Assembly (NCBI GenBank): GCA_016719785.1
Contig: JADJYJ010000001.1
Span: 620,001-684,000 of the forward strand
From: Candidatus Amarolinea dominans
Lineage (GTDB): Bacteria > Chloroflexota > Anaerolineae > SSC4 > Amarolineaceae
Direction: 5' to 3'
Length of the DNA stretch: 64,000 bases
Position 1 is the first letter of the stretch, and every line of letters begins with the position of its first letter. Position numbers and translations under genes: made by a program. Below the pieces are notes generated by a model. That model did not search any database. It had not been told where the DNA came from and saw nothing but the letters and a program-made list of their open reading frames with translations. Of the stretch, positions 53,346 through 62,026 are shown one piece after another.

Positions 53346-54095
53346 ATGCTCACCGCTCTCACCGATATTCCCCTCATCCGACCGGGCGACGACCTGGCTG
53401 CCATCGTCCTGGCCGGACTGGCGCGGGCGGAGTTGACCTTGCAGGATGGCGATGTGATCGTCATTGCCCAGAAAATCGTCTCCAAGGCCGAGGGGCGCCT
53501 GCTGCATTGGCGTGAGCTGATCCCCTCAGCGCAGGCGCTGGAACTGGCCGCGCTGACCGGCAAACACCCCGGCCACGTGCAGGCCATCCTGGACGACAGC
53601 CTCAGCATCGTGCGCGTCGCGCGCGGCGTGCTCATCACCGAGCAGCGCGCCGGCTGGATTTGCGCCAACGCCGGCGTGGACCATTCCAACGTGGACGGCG
53701 ACAGCGATGACCTCCTGACCCTGCTGCCGGAGGACGCCGACCGCTCCGCACAGCGTCTGCGTGAGCGGCTGGTTGACGCGACCGGCGCGCAGATTGCCGT
53801 CATCATCAACGACACTCACGGCCGCGCCTGGCGCATGGGTGCGGTAGGCGTTGCCATCGGCGTCGCGGGCATCATCCCGGTCACCGACCTGCGCGGCCAT
53901 CCCGATCTGTTCGGCATGACCCTGCGCAGTTCCGAGGTGGGCACGGCCGATGAGATCGCCTCGGCCGCCTCGCTGCTGATGGGGCAGTCAGACGAAGGCC
54001 GCCCGATCGTGCATGTGCGCGGCGCGCCTTTCCAGGCCGGCGAAGGCTCCGCACGCGCAATCGTGCGTCCCCCGCAGCTCGACCTGTTCCGCTAG
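53346..54095 (+). CDS. cofE: Coenzyme F420-0:L-glutamate ligase
   Basis: The 249-residue protein matches CofE: TDIPLIRPGDDLA, LQDGDVIVIAQKIVSKAEGR, ERAGWICANAGVDHSNVDGD (GTP-site region) and a long VIINDTHGRAWRMGAVGVAIGVAGI stretch. CofE adds L-glutamates to F420-0 using GTP, giving mature F420. ATG 53346 gives the standard start; an in-frame TTG at 53328 is possible. With npdG it shows the organism makes and uses F420. Other F420 genes are outside the window. Confidence 0.9.
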   Translation: MLTALTDIPLIRPGDDLAAIVLAGLARAELTLQDGDVIVIAQKIVSKAEGRLLHWRELIPSAQALELAALTGKHPGHVQAILDDSLSIVRVARGVLITEQRAGWICANAGVDHSNVDGDSDDLLTLLPEDADRSAQRLRERLVDATGAQIAVIINDTHGRAWRMGAVGVAIGVAGIIPVTDLRGHPDLFGMTLRSSEVGTADEIASAASLLMGQSDEGRPIVHVRGAPFQAGEGSARAIVRPPQLDLFR

Positions 54096-54151
54096 ACCAG
54101 GCGAGTGGAATCGAGCAGAATTGTGTCGAATCGAGCAGAAGGGAGGGACTG

Positions 54152-54976
54152 ATGCGTTACTTGTTTCCCGGTATGGATCCATACCTCGAAGGTTACCTGT
54201 GGCCGGATGTGCATCTGGCCCTGGCCGCCCAAATACGCCGCCAACTCGAACCCTTTCTGCGCCCCAAATACGTGGCGCGGCTGGCCATTCGCATGGTGGG
54301 AGATGCAGCCGAAGGCATCGAAATCGCGCCGACCAATGGCGACAGACCGGGGTCTGGCAGCCAACCGGACATCGAGGTCGTCAAGCGGATGCCGCCGGCG
54401 CGTGCGACGGTCCCTTCAGCCCCCTTCGCGCAGAGCAGCCTGCCCATCTCACCGCCAACCGCAGTCCTCACCCTGCCGGAGCCGATTCAGCGCCGCCTCG
54501 TAACCGTGGAGGTGCGCGATGCCGCTTCGAATGAGTTGGTCACAGCGATCGAACTGATTTCGCCAACCAACAAGCGCATGCCCGATCTACATCGTTACCG
54601 CAGCAAGCGTCGGGCGCTGCTGACGGCCGGCAAGAACCTGCTCGAAATTGACCTGATTCGCCGGGGAACGCGGCCCTTTGCCTTCTCTGGGATGCCGGCC
54701 GCAACCTACGCCGTCGCCCTGACTCGCAGCGACAATCCCAACCGGGTGGAATTTTGGGCACTGAACCTGCCCGATCCGCTACCGGTTCTGCCGACGCCCC
54801 TGCTGCCGCCCGATCCTGACGTGGCGCTCGACCTGGGAAGCGCCCTGCGCACGGTGTACGAAGAAGCCGACTATGACTTGAGCCTCGATTACACGCAAGC
54901 GCCCCCGCCCCCGGCCTTGCGCGAGGCCGACGCGTCGTGGCTGGCAACCTTACTTTCGGGATCAGGATTGCGTTGA
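54152..54976 (+). CDS. DUF4058 family protein
   Basis: The 274-residue protein carries the family opening FPGMDPYLE and later EVRDAASNELVTAIELISPTNKR and EIDLIRRGTRPF blocks, which resemble a restriction-nuclease-like core (E...D..ExK-like pattern). Function unknown; the family is frequent in cyanobacteria and Chloroflexota. A 13-bp direct repeat (GAATCGAGCAGAA twice) lies upstream, followed by AAGGGAGG ahead of the ATG. Confidence 0.85.
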   Translation: MRYLFPGMDPYLEGYLWPDVHLALAAQIRRQLEPFLRPKYVARLAIRMVGDAAEGIEIAPTNGDRPGSGSQPDIEVVKRMPPARATVPSAPFAQSSLPISPPTAVLTLPEPIQRRLVTVEVRDAASNELVTAIELISPTNKRMPDLHRYRSKRRALLTAGKNLLEIDLIRRGTRPFAFSGMPAATYAVALTRSDNPNRVEFWALNLPDPLPVLPTPLLPPDPDVALDLGSALRTVYEEADYDLSLDYTQAPPPPALREADASWLATLLSGSGLR

Positions 54977-55007
54977 ACGCAGAGAACTCGTCGCACGAAG
55001 CAGAGCG

Positions 55008-55964
55008 ATGAAATCGGCCTGGGCGGCCGGCGCTGGGGAGCGGCGGTCGGCGCAGGCCGACCTGGGCGGAGCCTTGGCCGGAAATCTGGCGGCCCTGATG
55101 CTGCGTGAAAAACACCTCGCCGTCGCCGTTGGCCTGGCGCCGGCCGGCCTCGTTGGCCTCATCTTCGTCGTCATCCCGCTCGCCATTTCGCTCTACGTCA
55201 GCCTGTGGGAATGGCCCCTCCTGCGCCCTGGCCGCGAATTCCTCGGCCTGGGCAACTACGCCCGCCTGCTGCAAACGCCTGATTTTTGGCGCGCCCTGCG
55301 CGTGACACTGCTCTACGCCGCGGGCGTGGTTGGCCTGGGCACGCCGCTGGCCCTTCTCCTCGCGCTGGCGCTGCACCAGGTGCGTCGCGGGCAGGCCCTT
55401 TACCGGACGGCGATCTTCTTGCCTGTCGCCATCACCACCGTGGTCGCGGCCATCTTCTGGCGCTGGCTCTATCAGCCCTACGCCGGGCCGCTGGCGCTGC
55501 TGTGGCAAGTTCTCGGCTGGCGCCCCATCGCCTGGCTCAACGATGTGGCCTTGCCCGCGCTGATCCTCATGGCGCTTTGGAAACAGACCGGCTACTACGT
55601 ATTGGTCTACCTGGCGGGCTTGACCGCGCTGCCGGCTGAGGTGCATGAGGCCGCGCGGCTGGATGGCGCAGGCTGGCTGGCCGAAACCTGGTACGTTACC
55701 CTGCCGCTGCTGCGCCCCATCACCGCGTTCGTGCTCATCACCGGCAGCATCTTCGCCCTGGAGAGCTTTGGCCCGGTCTACGTCCTGACCGGCGGCGGCC
55801 CGGCCGGCGCCACCACCACCCTGGTGCTCTATCTGTACGAACGCGCCTTCGCCTTTTCCGAGCTGGGCTACGCCGCGGCCCTGGGCTGGGCGCTTTTCGT
55901 GCTGCTCATTCCGTTGATCTGGCTGCAATTCCGCCTCTGGGGCCGCGCCGAGGTTGCAGCATGA
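55008..55964 (+). CDS. ABC sugar permease (MalF/UgpA-like, CUT1)
   Basis: The 318-residue protein has six membrane helices and the EAA loop EVHEAARLDGAGWLAETWYVTLPLLRPI near its C-terminal half. Length and order with the next gene match CUT1-type carbohydrate importers. The 4-bp overlap (ATGA) with the next permease gene indicates coupling. An extra hydrophilic N-terminal stretch of about 30 residues precedes the first helix. Confidence 0.92.
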   Translation: MKSAWAAGAGERRSAQADLGGALAGNLAALMLREKHLAVAVGLAPAGLVGLIFVVIPLAISLYVSLWEWPLLRPGREFLGLGNYARLLQTPDFWRALRVTLLYAAGVVGLGTPLALLLALALHQVRRGQALYRTAIFLPVAITTVVAAIFWRWLYQPYAGPLALLWQVLGWRPIAWLNDVALPALILMALWKQTGYYVLVYLAGLTALPAEVHEAARLDGAGWLAETWYVTLPLLRPITAFVLITGSIFALESFGPVYVLTGGGPAGATTTLVLYLYERAFAFSELGYAAALGWALFVLLIPLIWLQFRLWGRAEVAA

Positions 55965-56773
55965 AGCGCCGATCCGTCGGAACTTTCCTGCTGCACGCCG
56001 GTCTGACCCTCGCCGGCCTGAGCGCCATCTTTCCCTTCCTGTGGATGCTGCTCCTATCCGTGCAAGAAACCTCCCTCACCCTGACCGCGCCGGCCCTGCG
56101 CTGGCCCTGGCCTCCGTCGTTTGCCAACTACATCGCCGCCTGGCACGCGATCCCCCTGGCCCGCTATTACGCCAACAGCCTGCTTGTCGCCGGCGTCGTG
56201 GCGCTGGGCCAGGTCATCACCGGCCTGCTGGCCGGCTACGTCTTCGCCCGCCTGCAGTTTCGGGGACGCGACCTGCTCTTCCTGCTCTTCCTGGGCACCC
56301 TGCTCGTGCCCACCGAAGTGACCCTGATTCCGAGTTTCCTGCTCATGCGCTGGCTCGGCTGGGGTGACCGCCTGCCGGCGCTGACTGTGCCTTTCCTCGC
56401 GCATCCCACCGCCATCTTCCTGCTGCGCCAATATCTGTTGACCCTGCCGGGCGCGCTCGAAGACGCGGCGCGCATGGACGGCTGCTCGCATCTGCAAGTT
56501 CTGTGGTACATCTTCATCCCGCTGGCCCTGCCCGCGGCCGGCGTGGTTGGCCTGTTCAGCTTTCTGTGGAGTTGGAAGGCCTTCGTCTGGCCGTTGGTCA
56601 TCATCCAGACCCCGGCACGCTACACCATCCCGGTCGGCCTGGCCATGCTGCAAAGCGAGCTGGGCACAGATTGGCCTCTGCTAATGGCGGCCACCGCCCT
56701 CGCCACCCTGCCGGTGCTGCTGCTCTATACGGCGCTTCGGCGTAGCGAACGGGTGTTCGATTTCGGCTTCTGA
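55961..56773 (+). CDS. ABC sugar permease (MalG/UgpE-like, CUT1)
   Basis: The 270-residue protein is the partner of the preceding permease. It has six membrane helices and the EAA loop ALEDAARMDGCSHLQVLWYIFIPLALP. It completes the transmembrane channel of a carbohydrate importer whose binding protein follows at 57142. No ATPase gene is present in the cluster, so a shared MsiK-type ATPase is presumably used. Confidence 0.92.
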   Translation: MKRRSVGTFLLHAGLTLAGLSAIFPFLWMLLLSVQETSLTLTAPALRWPWPPSFANYIAAWHAIPLARYYANSLLVAGVVALGQVITGLLAGYVFARLQFRGRDLLFLLFLGTLLVPTEVTLIPSFLLMRWLGWGDRLPALTVPFLAHPTAIFLLRQYLLTLPGALEDAARMDGCSHLQVLWYIFIPLALPAAGVVGLFSFLWSWKAFVWPLVIIQTPARYTIPVGLAMLQSELGTDWPLLMAATALATLPVLLLYTALRRSERVFDFGF

Positions 56774-56901
56774 GAAATTACACGGCTTTCGCCGTTGCCT
56801 GTATGCGGCAGGAGCAAGCACCTGCCAGATACTGATGGTTCGGAGGGAAACCTATCACCTTTCGCTGTAATCGTGGTTGATGTGAAAACGGCACTCCCAA
56901 A

Positions 56902-56993
56902 CCGTAGGTCACGTCTCTGGCGTGACGATGCCGTCTGCGTCAGAGTATGCTTCCCTGCGCCAGCGTTGTCCGGCCAGGAGACCGGACCTACGG
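56902..56993 (+). repeat. Dispersed palindromic element, copy 1 (with copy 2 at 61874)
   Basis: The element begins CCGTAGGTC and ends GACCTACGG-type sequence (GGACCTACGG). Internal blocks GCGTGACGATGCC, GCTTCC and GTCCGGCCAGGAG are shared with a second copy at 61874-61965. It lies in the 370-bp gap before the sugar-binding protein gene, where nothing else is seen apart from the gene's ribosome site. Confidence 0.85.
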
Positions 56994-57141
56994 TGACGGG
57001 TGCATTTCAGTCCTGGGCACAGCCCACGCAAGTGGGCTTCGCAGTCGTTGCAGCGACTTGCAGTCGCCGGGCGACGAACTGACTGCACAACTCCTGACAT
57101 CAAGGCTTTTTTGTGCGTCGAAACTCCCAAAGGAGATCGTT

Positions 57142-58479
57142 ATGCTTGCGTTGACCAGGCCTGCGCGCCTGCTGTTCGTCTTGTTCCTGGCCGTTCTCTT
57201 GGCGGCCTGCGTCCCTGCGTCATCCACCCCGACCGGCCCGGCGACCCCGGGCGCTCAATTCCCCACCACCCCGCCGCAGACACCAGCGATTACCGTCACG
57301 CGTCTCACCCTGTGGCACGCCTACGGCGGCGCCCTGGGCCAATCGTTCGACGCGCTGGTGCAGCAGTTCAACCAAACCCACCCCACCATCCAGGTCGAGT
57401 CGAGCTATGGCGGCACCCTCTTCACGATGCGCGAAAAGCTCGTCACCGCCCTCGCGGCCAAGTCCGGGCCGGACATGGCGCAGATTGACCAGTTCTGGTC
57501 GTCAGAGCTGGCCGATGCCGGCGCGCTCGTCAGCCTGGACGACTTCATCGCAGGAGATGCCAGCCTGGCCGGCGCCGACATCTGGGACAAAGCCTGGCAA
57601 ACGGCCAGCTACCAGGGCAAGCGCTGGTCCATGCCCTTTGCGCTCAGCAACATCGCCCTGTACTACAACAAGGCGCTCTTCCAAAAAGCCGGGCTGGACC
57701 TCGATCAGCCGCCGGTCACCTGGGAGATGCTGGCCGCGATCGCCCGCCAACTGACGCTGGACGCGGACCAGAACGGCACGCCGGAGCAGTGGGGGATCAC
57801 CATGCCGCTCAAGGCCAATGAAGGCAACGTCTATTACTGGCTGGCTTTCTTGTGGCAGAACAACGGCGCGCTTTTCAGCGATGACTTCAAGGCGGTACGC
57901 TTCGACGAAGCGGCCGGTGTGGAGGCGCTGCAATTCTGGGTTGACCTGGCGAAGAAGGATCGCTCGCTGCCGCTGGCGCCGCCGGAAAACGGCTTCGAGG
58001 GGGGCAAGGTGGGCATGGCCATTGCTTCCACCGCGCGCCTCAGCGCGCTGCGCAAGGCCCTGGGGCCGGACAACCTGGGCATGGCGCCCCTGCCCGGCCA
58101 CAAACGGACCGCCACCGGCGTGGGCGGCGCCAATCTCGCCATCCTCAGCCGCGCCAAAGATCAGGCCGCGGCCTGGGAATTCATCCGCTGGATGACCAGC
58201 CCGGAGACCAACCTGGCCTGGAGCATGGCCAGCGGCTATTTGCCCCTGCGTCAGTCTGTGGTGCAGTCGGCCGCTTACCAGGATTACCTGAAACAGACCC
58301 CGCAGGCGCAGGTCATCCTGGATCAGATGGCGGTCGCGGTCGTGCGCCCCAACGTGCCGGCCTACACCCCGGTTTCGCGTGAGATCGGCCTGGCCATCGA
58401 AGCCGCCCTCTTCACCGACATCAGCGCCCAGGCCGCGCTCACCGCCGCCGCGGCCAAGGCCGCGTCTGCAATCAAGTAG
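57142..58479 (+). CDS. ABC carbohydrate-binding lipoprotein (family 1)
   Basis: The 445-residue protein begins with a lipoprotein signal ending in LLAAC and a Pro/Thr-rich linker, then LTLWHAYGGALGQSFDALVQQFN, the hallmark start of family 1 sugar-binding proteins. GKRWSMPFALSNIALYYNKALFQKAG and EFIRWMTSPETNLAWSMASGYLP are further family blocks. UgpB (glycerol-3-phosphate) proteins look similar, so glycerol-3-phosphate or an oligosaccharide is possible. AAAGGAGATCG precedes the ATG. It completes the importer with the two upstream permeases. Confidence 0.92.
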   Translation: MLALTRPARLLFVLFLAVLLAACVPASSTPTGPATPGAQFPTTPPQTPAITVTRLTLWHAYGGALGQSFDALVQQFNQTHPTIQVESSYGGTLFTMREKLVTALAAKSGPDMAQIDQFWSSELADAGALVSLDDFIAGDASLAGADIWDKAWQTASYQGKRWSMPFALSNIALYYNKALFQKAGLDLDQPPVTWEMLAAIARQLTLDADQNGTPEQWGITMPLKANEGNVYYWLAFLWQNNGALFSDDFKAVRFDEAAGVEALQFWVDLAKKDRSLPLAPPENGFEGGKVGMAIASTARLSALRKALGPDNLGMAPLPGHKRTATGVGGANLAILSRAKDQAAAWEFIRWMTSPETNLAWSMASGYLPLRQSVVQSAAYQDYLKQTPQAQVILDQMAVAVVRPNVPAYTPVSREIGLAIEAALFTDISAQAALTAAAAKAASAIK

Positions 58480-58493
58480 AAAGGCAAGCCGCT

Positions 58494-58691
58494 ATGAACG
58501 AAAAAGATATTTCGACGCTTTTGGAAACTGACTGGGAACGTCTGGACCGCATGACAGACGACGATATTGACTATTCAGACATCCCACCGCTGGGGGATAC
58601 GTTCTTTGCCCGGGCGCGCGTGCGTACCTCTGACCGCCGCCACCAGCGTAGAACGCGCAGGCCGCGCAGGGTGTTCCAGCGGCCTGGCTGA
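58494..58691 (+). pseudogene. Truncated BrnA-like antitoxin
   Basis: Residues 1-42 (TDWERLDRMTDDDIDYSDIPPLGDTFFARARVR) match the common N-terminal half of BrnA-type antitoxins (typically about 85-95 residues with a C-terminal DNA-binding domain). From about 58620 onward the frame turns into an Arg-rich tail that runs through the 3' end of the antisense toroid gene. So the DNA-binding part is missing and a rearrangement joined the two. No toxin gene is next to it. Confidence 0.65.
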
Positions 58692-59563
58692 CCCACCTTC
58701 TCCATGTAGAAGAAGACCTGTCCGGCCCAGTTGGTCCCCTGTTTCCAGCGGCCGTCAGGCGTTTGCTTGCTCAGCAGAAGTTGGACAGCGTCGGTCATGC
58801 GGTCATCGGCGGGCGCATTGACCGCCTGGAAGTAGTCGAGGGCGCGTAGAAAATCATAACGCCAGCGCGGCGGGAAGAAGATGCGGATAAGATCGGGATC
58901 AGCCACCTGGCCGGTGCGGTGCGAGCGGTAGAGCCGATGCTGCCAAAGAAACTCGTGCGCCCGATCTACCGCTGTCTGCACTGCGCTGGCCCCGTCGGGC
59001 GCCAATTGAACATACTCGTGCAAGGCTTCCAGCACGGAAAGGGTGGTGTGGAACGAGCCGTGCGTGGCGCCATGCGGCCGTTCGCAGTTCCAGCCGCCGT
59101 CTTCCATCTGCTGGCCGAGCAGGTGCGTCACGATCTGGGGGACGCGCTCATCCCGACACTGGAAGTAGCTGAGCAGCGCCAACACCATGCCGGTCACGCA
59201 CGTCTCACTGAACTTGTACGACTTGAAGAAGTTGATGCCACCGTCGCGGTAGAATCCCTGTTCCAACAACAGCATACAGCCCACCCGGGCCTGCGCGTTG
59301 TCCGGCGGCAGGCCCAGGTGGCGCAGCGTCAAGAGGGTGTAGGTGGTGGAAATCCACTTTGGCGAATAAAGCCCGCCGCCCCAGGTGCCGGCCGCGTCCT
59401 GCTGAGCCAACAACTGCGCGCCCCAGCCCGTCAGCGCGACCTGCGCCCGGTCCGCGGCCCAGAGCGCGGGTGGTTCATCCAACAGATCCCGGCGAGTCTG
59501 CCAGCGAACGGCCGGATCGCCCGCCAGCAGCCAGTCAATCACCGCTGCATCTGCACCTTCCAT
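58571..59563 (-). CDS. Prenyltransferase/squalene-cyclase-like alpha-toroid protein
   Basis: The 330-residue protein shows repeated blocks of the alpha-alpha toroid fold: YSPKWISTTYTLLTLRHLGLP, SETCVTGMVLALLSYFQ, LLGQQMEDGGWNCER, HTTLSVLEALHEYV and LLLSKQTPDGRWKQG. The QxxDGxW-like repeats are those of terpene cyclases and related proteins, but the DxDD cyclase motif is absent, so catalysis is uncertain. AAAGGAG precedes the ATG at 59563. Its C-terminal tail (about 15 residues) lies in antisense to the truncated antitoxin and is probably an acquired read-through. Confidence 0.75.
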   Translation of the reverse strand: MEGADAAVIDWLLAGDPAVRWQTRRDLLDEPPALWAADRAQVALTGWGAQLLAQQDAAGTWGGGLYSPKWISTTYTLLTLRHLGLPPDNAQARVGCMLLLEQGFYRDGGINFFKSYKFSETCVTGMVLALLSYFQCRDERVPQIVTHLLGQQMEDGGWNCERPHGATHGSFHTTLSVLEALHEYVQLAPDGASAVQTAVDRAHEFLWQHRLYRSHRTGQVADPDLIRIFFPPRWRYDFLRALDYFQAVNAPADDRMTDAVQLLLSKQTPDGRWKQGTNWAGQVFFYMEKVGQPGRWNTLRGLRVLRWWRRSEVRTRARAKNVSPSGGMSE

Positions 59564-59980
59564 TGGAATTCTCCTTTCGCCATCAGCAGTTCCAAATGTA
59601 GCCATCCATGTGACTGGCCAGCGCCAGGCCGTCCTGGTGGGCGCGACGCGTCCCGTAGGGACACCTGACCTTAGCCATCCATCATCGCACGAGCCGTATC
59701 CGTCCCGTAGGGACGGTTGAATCCATCCCCCGCGGTCGTGGTATAGCGACGGATTGCGCTCGGGGCGGCCTCATTCAATCGTCCCTACGGGACGACGGGT
59801 GTGGGGGGGCATCGCTCGCTCAAGTCAAGGTGCCCCTACGGGGCGCCGCATTTCCAAATGTAGCTCTCCAACGCCCACAATCCCTCTTGCTGCCCACCTA
59901 TCTCGGGGATTTTGGGCCAAAACCGCCCGAATGAGGAGCGCAGGCCCATTTACGGGCAGCCATTCCGTTCACATTTACGT
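59564..59980 (+). other. Repeat-rich intergenic stretch
   Basis: About 415 bp with no gene. It contains a full copy of the 19-bp MITE end (59584-59602), a partial copy in the same orientation (59852-59864), and several copies of GTCCCGTAGGGAC-like palindromes (about 59652, 59702, 59783, 59832). It looks like a graveyard of nested small palindromic elements. Confidence 0.7.
59584..59864 (+). repeat. Solo MITE ends and TCCCGTAGGGAC palindromes
   Basis: CAGCAGTTCCAAATGTAGC at 59584-59602 is identical to the end of the element at 36449; TTCCAAATGTAGC at 59852-59864 is a partial copy in direct orientation. Between them GTCCCGTAGGGAC and CCCCTACGGGG palindromes recur. Probably nested insertions and deletions. 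Confidence 0.6.
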
Positions 59981-60012
59981 TAGGCTCAAATGACCCTCGG
60001 GATGTAGAATAG

Positions 60013-60124
60013 GGCGACGATCTTCGTTTCGGCCAGCAGCTCCCGCCGGATTTGGCAATCCGGCGGCCACGGCGAGGATTTGGCAATCCCAGCCGAGCAA
60101 ATGGTCCAAACGAAGATCATCACC
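60013..60124 (+). mobile_element. 112-bp MITE with 8-bp target duplication
   Basis: The left end GGCGACGATCTTCGTTTCGG and the complement of the right end GGTGATGATCTTCGTTTGGA match at most positions. TAGAATAG occurs directly on both sides (60005-60012 and 60125-60132). Inside, two GGATTTGGCAATCC hairpins are repeated, one extended by CCGCC/GGCGG. No coding capacity. Confidence 0.85.
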
Positions 60125-60161
60125 TAGAATAGCGTATGACGCAGCATCCCAGGAGGAGCAC

Positions 60162-60965
60162 ATGGAATCTGAAGCCATTGCCCGCTTACAGACCAAAGAA
60201 GCGGGGGAAGCCATCATCGAACGTATCCAGCGCGATTTTCAGTTGGCGCCGCTGGTGGCGCGCACCTTGCTCGAGCAGTTGCGCCGTTATGACGAGGACT
60301 ACTATCCCCAACGGCGTGAGAACGGCCAGTTGACCTACCTGGCCGTGAGTAAGGCCAGTCCGGCGGGCCAGAAGCTGACCGCATGCCAGCGGGTGGCCGT
60401 GAAGTTGACGTTGCACAGCCCGGATGATTTGATCGCCTTGGGCACTGGCGTCGCGGCGCTGCGGCAGCAGCGGCTCTTACGGCTCACCGAAGAGGCTGAG
60501 GCGCAAGGCGGGCTGCTCAGCCACGAAGACCTGGCCTGTTTGCTGTGCAGCAGTCTGGCGACGATCAAACGCGACGTGCATGAACTGCGGCAGCAAGATC
60601 TGCGGGTCCCGACACGCGGCCAAGTCAAAGACATCGGCAAGGGCGTCAGTCACAAGGTGCAGATCGTCGGTGATTATCTCGCCGGTTACACCTTCAGCGA
60701 GATCGAGCGTCGGCGGCATCACAGCATCGGCGCCATTCGGCGCTATTGCGACGACTTCGTGCGCATCATCCGCTTGCAGGCGCAGCACTTGGATCGCGCC
60801 GCCATCCGGAGCGCCACCGGGCTGTCTGAACGCCTGATTCAGGAGTACCTGACGCTGTATCAACAATGCCCGGCGGCCAACGACCGCTTGCAGATCCTGC
60901 TCGGCACGCCCGACGCGGCCACGGCCACGCCGGCCGAGATTAAAAGGGGGCGTTTGATCCCATGA
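60162..60965 (+). CDS. DUF1670 family protein A
   Basis: The 267-residue protein is of DUF1670 type, a family of unknown function common in Chloroflexota and cyanobacteria. A helix-turn-helix-like stretch lies near 125-150 (LACLLCSSLATIKRDVHELRQQ) and another near 180-205 (YTFSEIERRRHHSIGAIRRYCDDF), so DNA binding is likely. No DDE or Tyr/Ser recombinase motif is obvious. AGGAGGAGCAC precedes the ATG. It overlaps the next gene by 4 bp, and both lie inside apparent terminal inverted repeats. Confidence 0.75.
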   Translation: MESEAIARLQTKEAGEAIIERIQRDFQLAPLVARTLLEQLRRYDEDYYPQRRENGQLTYLAVSKASPAGQKLTACQRVAVKLTLHSPDDLIALGTGVAALRQQRLLRLTEEAEAQGGLLSHEDLACLLCSSLATIKRDVHELRQQDLRVPTRGQVKDIGKGVSHKVQIVGDYLAGYTFSEIERRRHHSIGAIRRYCDDFVRIIRLQAQHLDRAAIRSATGLSERLIQEYLTLYQQCPAANDRLQILLGTPDAATATPAEIKRGRLIP

Positions 60966-61770
60966 AAACCCAAACCAGTACGCCTGAAACGCGCTGGGCC
61001 AAACGCTCCTTGCACCAGCAGTTGCTCCACAAGTTCCTCAACGAGTACGGTTACGAGCGCGGCCCCGTCGTGGCGCACGCGATCATCGCCGATATTCTGA
61101 CGCTGGTGGAGCAGGCCTACGCTACCGATCTGCCGCCCCGTCATGTCTACTGGCCCGCGGTGGCGGTGGCATCGGGGCCACGGGCAAAACGCCCGAGATT
61201 CGCGACCTGGTGCATGTCCGCCTGCACCTGGTCACCGACGCAGAGGTAGCGCTGCTCAGTGCTGATCAGGGCGTCGATCAGCCGCCGGCGCGCCGCACCT
61301 TCAACCAGCAACGCTTTGTCCGCTGGTGTCAGGAGGCGTATGACCAAGGGGGCGTCCTGACCCTCTTGGATTTGTCGTTGCTCAGCGGTCTGGCCGAGTC
61401 CTACGCGGGTCAGTTGCTGCGCCAATATGAGCAAGAACATGCCATGACCGTGCCGATCCGTGGTACAGTGCATGATATCGGCCCCTCGGTGTCGCACAAG
61501 GCCGAGGTGATCCGCCGTTATCTGCGTGGGCAATCGCCAGCCGACATTGCCCGCGAACTTAACCACTCGCAGCACGCCGTAGATCGCTACATCAAGGACT
61601 ACGAAGTCACCCGCACCCTCGCGCAGAAGTTCCCGCTGCACGAGATTCCGGCGCTCGCGAAGCACGCCGCGTCACTCGTGCGGGAACACGTCCAGTTGAT
61701 CCGCGAGTATGAACCCAACTTGGTCTTCTACTCGCCTGAACCGGCGGTGGCCGCACAAGCGGCCGCCTGA
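60962..61770 (+). pseudogene. DUF1670 family protein B, with one frameshift
   Basis: A second DUF1670-type gene starts at the ATGA overlap with the first. The initial frame (RWAKRSLHQQLLHKFLNEYGYERGPVVAHAIIADIL...) stops at 61249, while the continuation ATGKTPEIRDLVHVRLHL... runs in another frame to 61770. The switch lies about 61160-61180, near a GGGGCCACGGGC stretch. A resolvase-like HTH block is intact (SPADIARELNHSQHAVDRYIKDYE). Either a mutation, a sequencing error or programmed frameshifting of the kind IS elements use. Confidence 0.65.
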
Positions 61771-61873
61771 GCGCCCCGAGGCTCATTTGACCTTATTTGG
61801 AATTCCTGTTTCGCCATACCCCCCGTTGACGCACCGAAGCATGATTTGCCGCAGACGGCGTGACATGCCCAAC

Positions 61874-61965
61874 CCGTAGGTCACGCCTCCGGCGTGACGA
61901 CGCCCTCCGCCACAGGGCTTGCTTCCTTTGTCCAACATCGTCCGGCCAGGAGGCCGGACCTACAG
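61874..61965 (+). repeat. Dispersed palindromic element, copy 2
   Basis: Begins CCGTAGGTCACGCCTCCGGC and ends GGCCGGACCTACAG; it matches the element at 56902-56993 in length and internal blocks, with scattered substitutions. It lies between the DUF1670 element and the SDR gene. Confidence 0.85.
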
Positions 61966-62026
61966 CGGCTTGCCCGACGATGGATGGACCAGCCAGCCAG
62001 CGCAAGGGGATTCGGCGCCCAGGGTC

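Larger units (their letters stand above)
59981..61795 (+). mobile_element. Candidate insertion sequence carrying two DUF1670 genes
   Basis: The left end reads TTAGGCTCAAATGACCCTCGGG (from 59980) and the reverse complement of the right end (61774-61795) reads TAAGGTCAAATGAGCCTCGGGG: an imperfect inverted repeat of about 20 bp whose 16-bp core differs at one base. The right end begins 3 bp after the stop codon of the second DUF1670 gene. Removing the 120-bp MITE insertion leaves about 60 bp between left end and first gene, so the unit is as compact as an IS. No target duplication is evident. Confidence 0.5.

Noticed and set aside
59584..59864. A single large MITE bounded by the two TTCCAAATGTAGC copies
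   Set aside because: The two ends are in direct, not inverted, orientation and the second is partial, so they are better read as separate solo ends.
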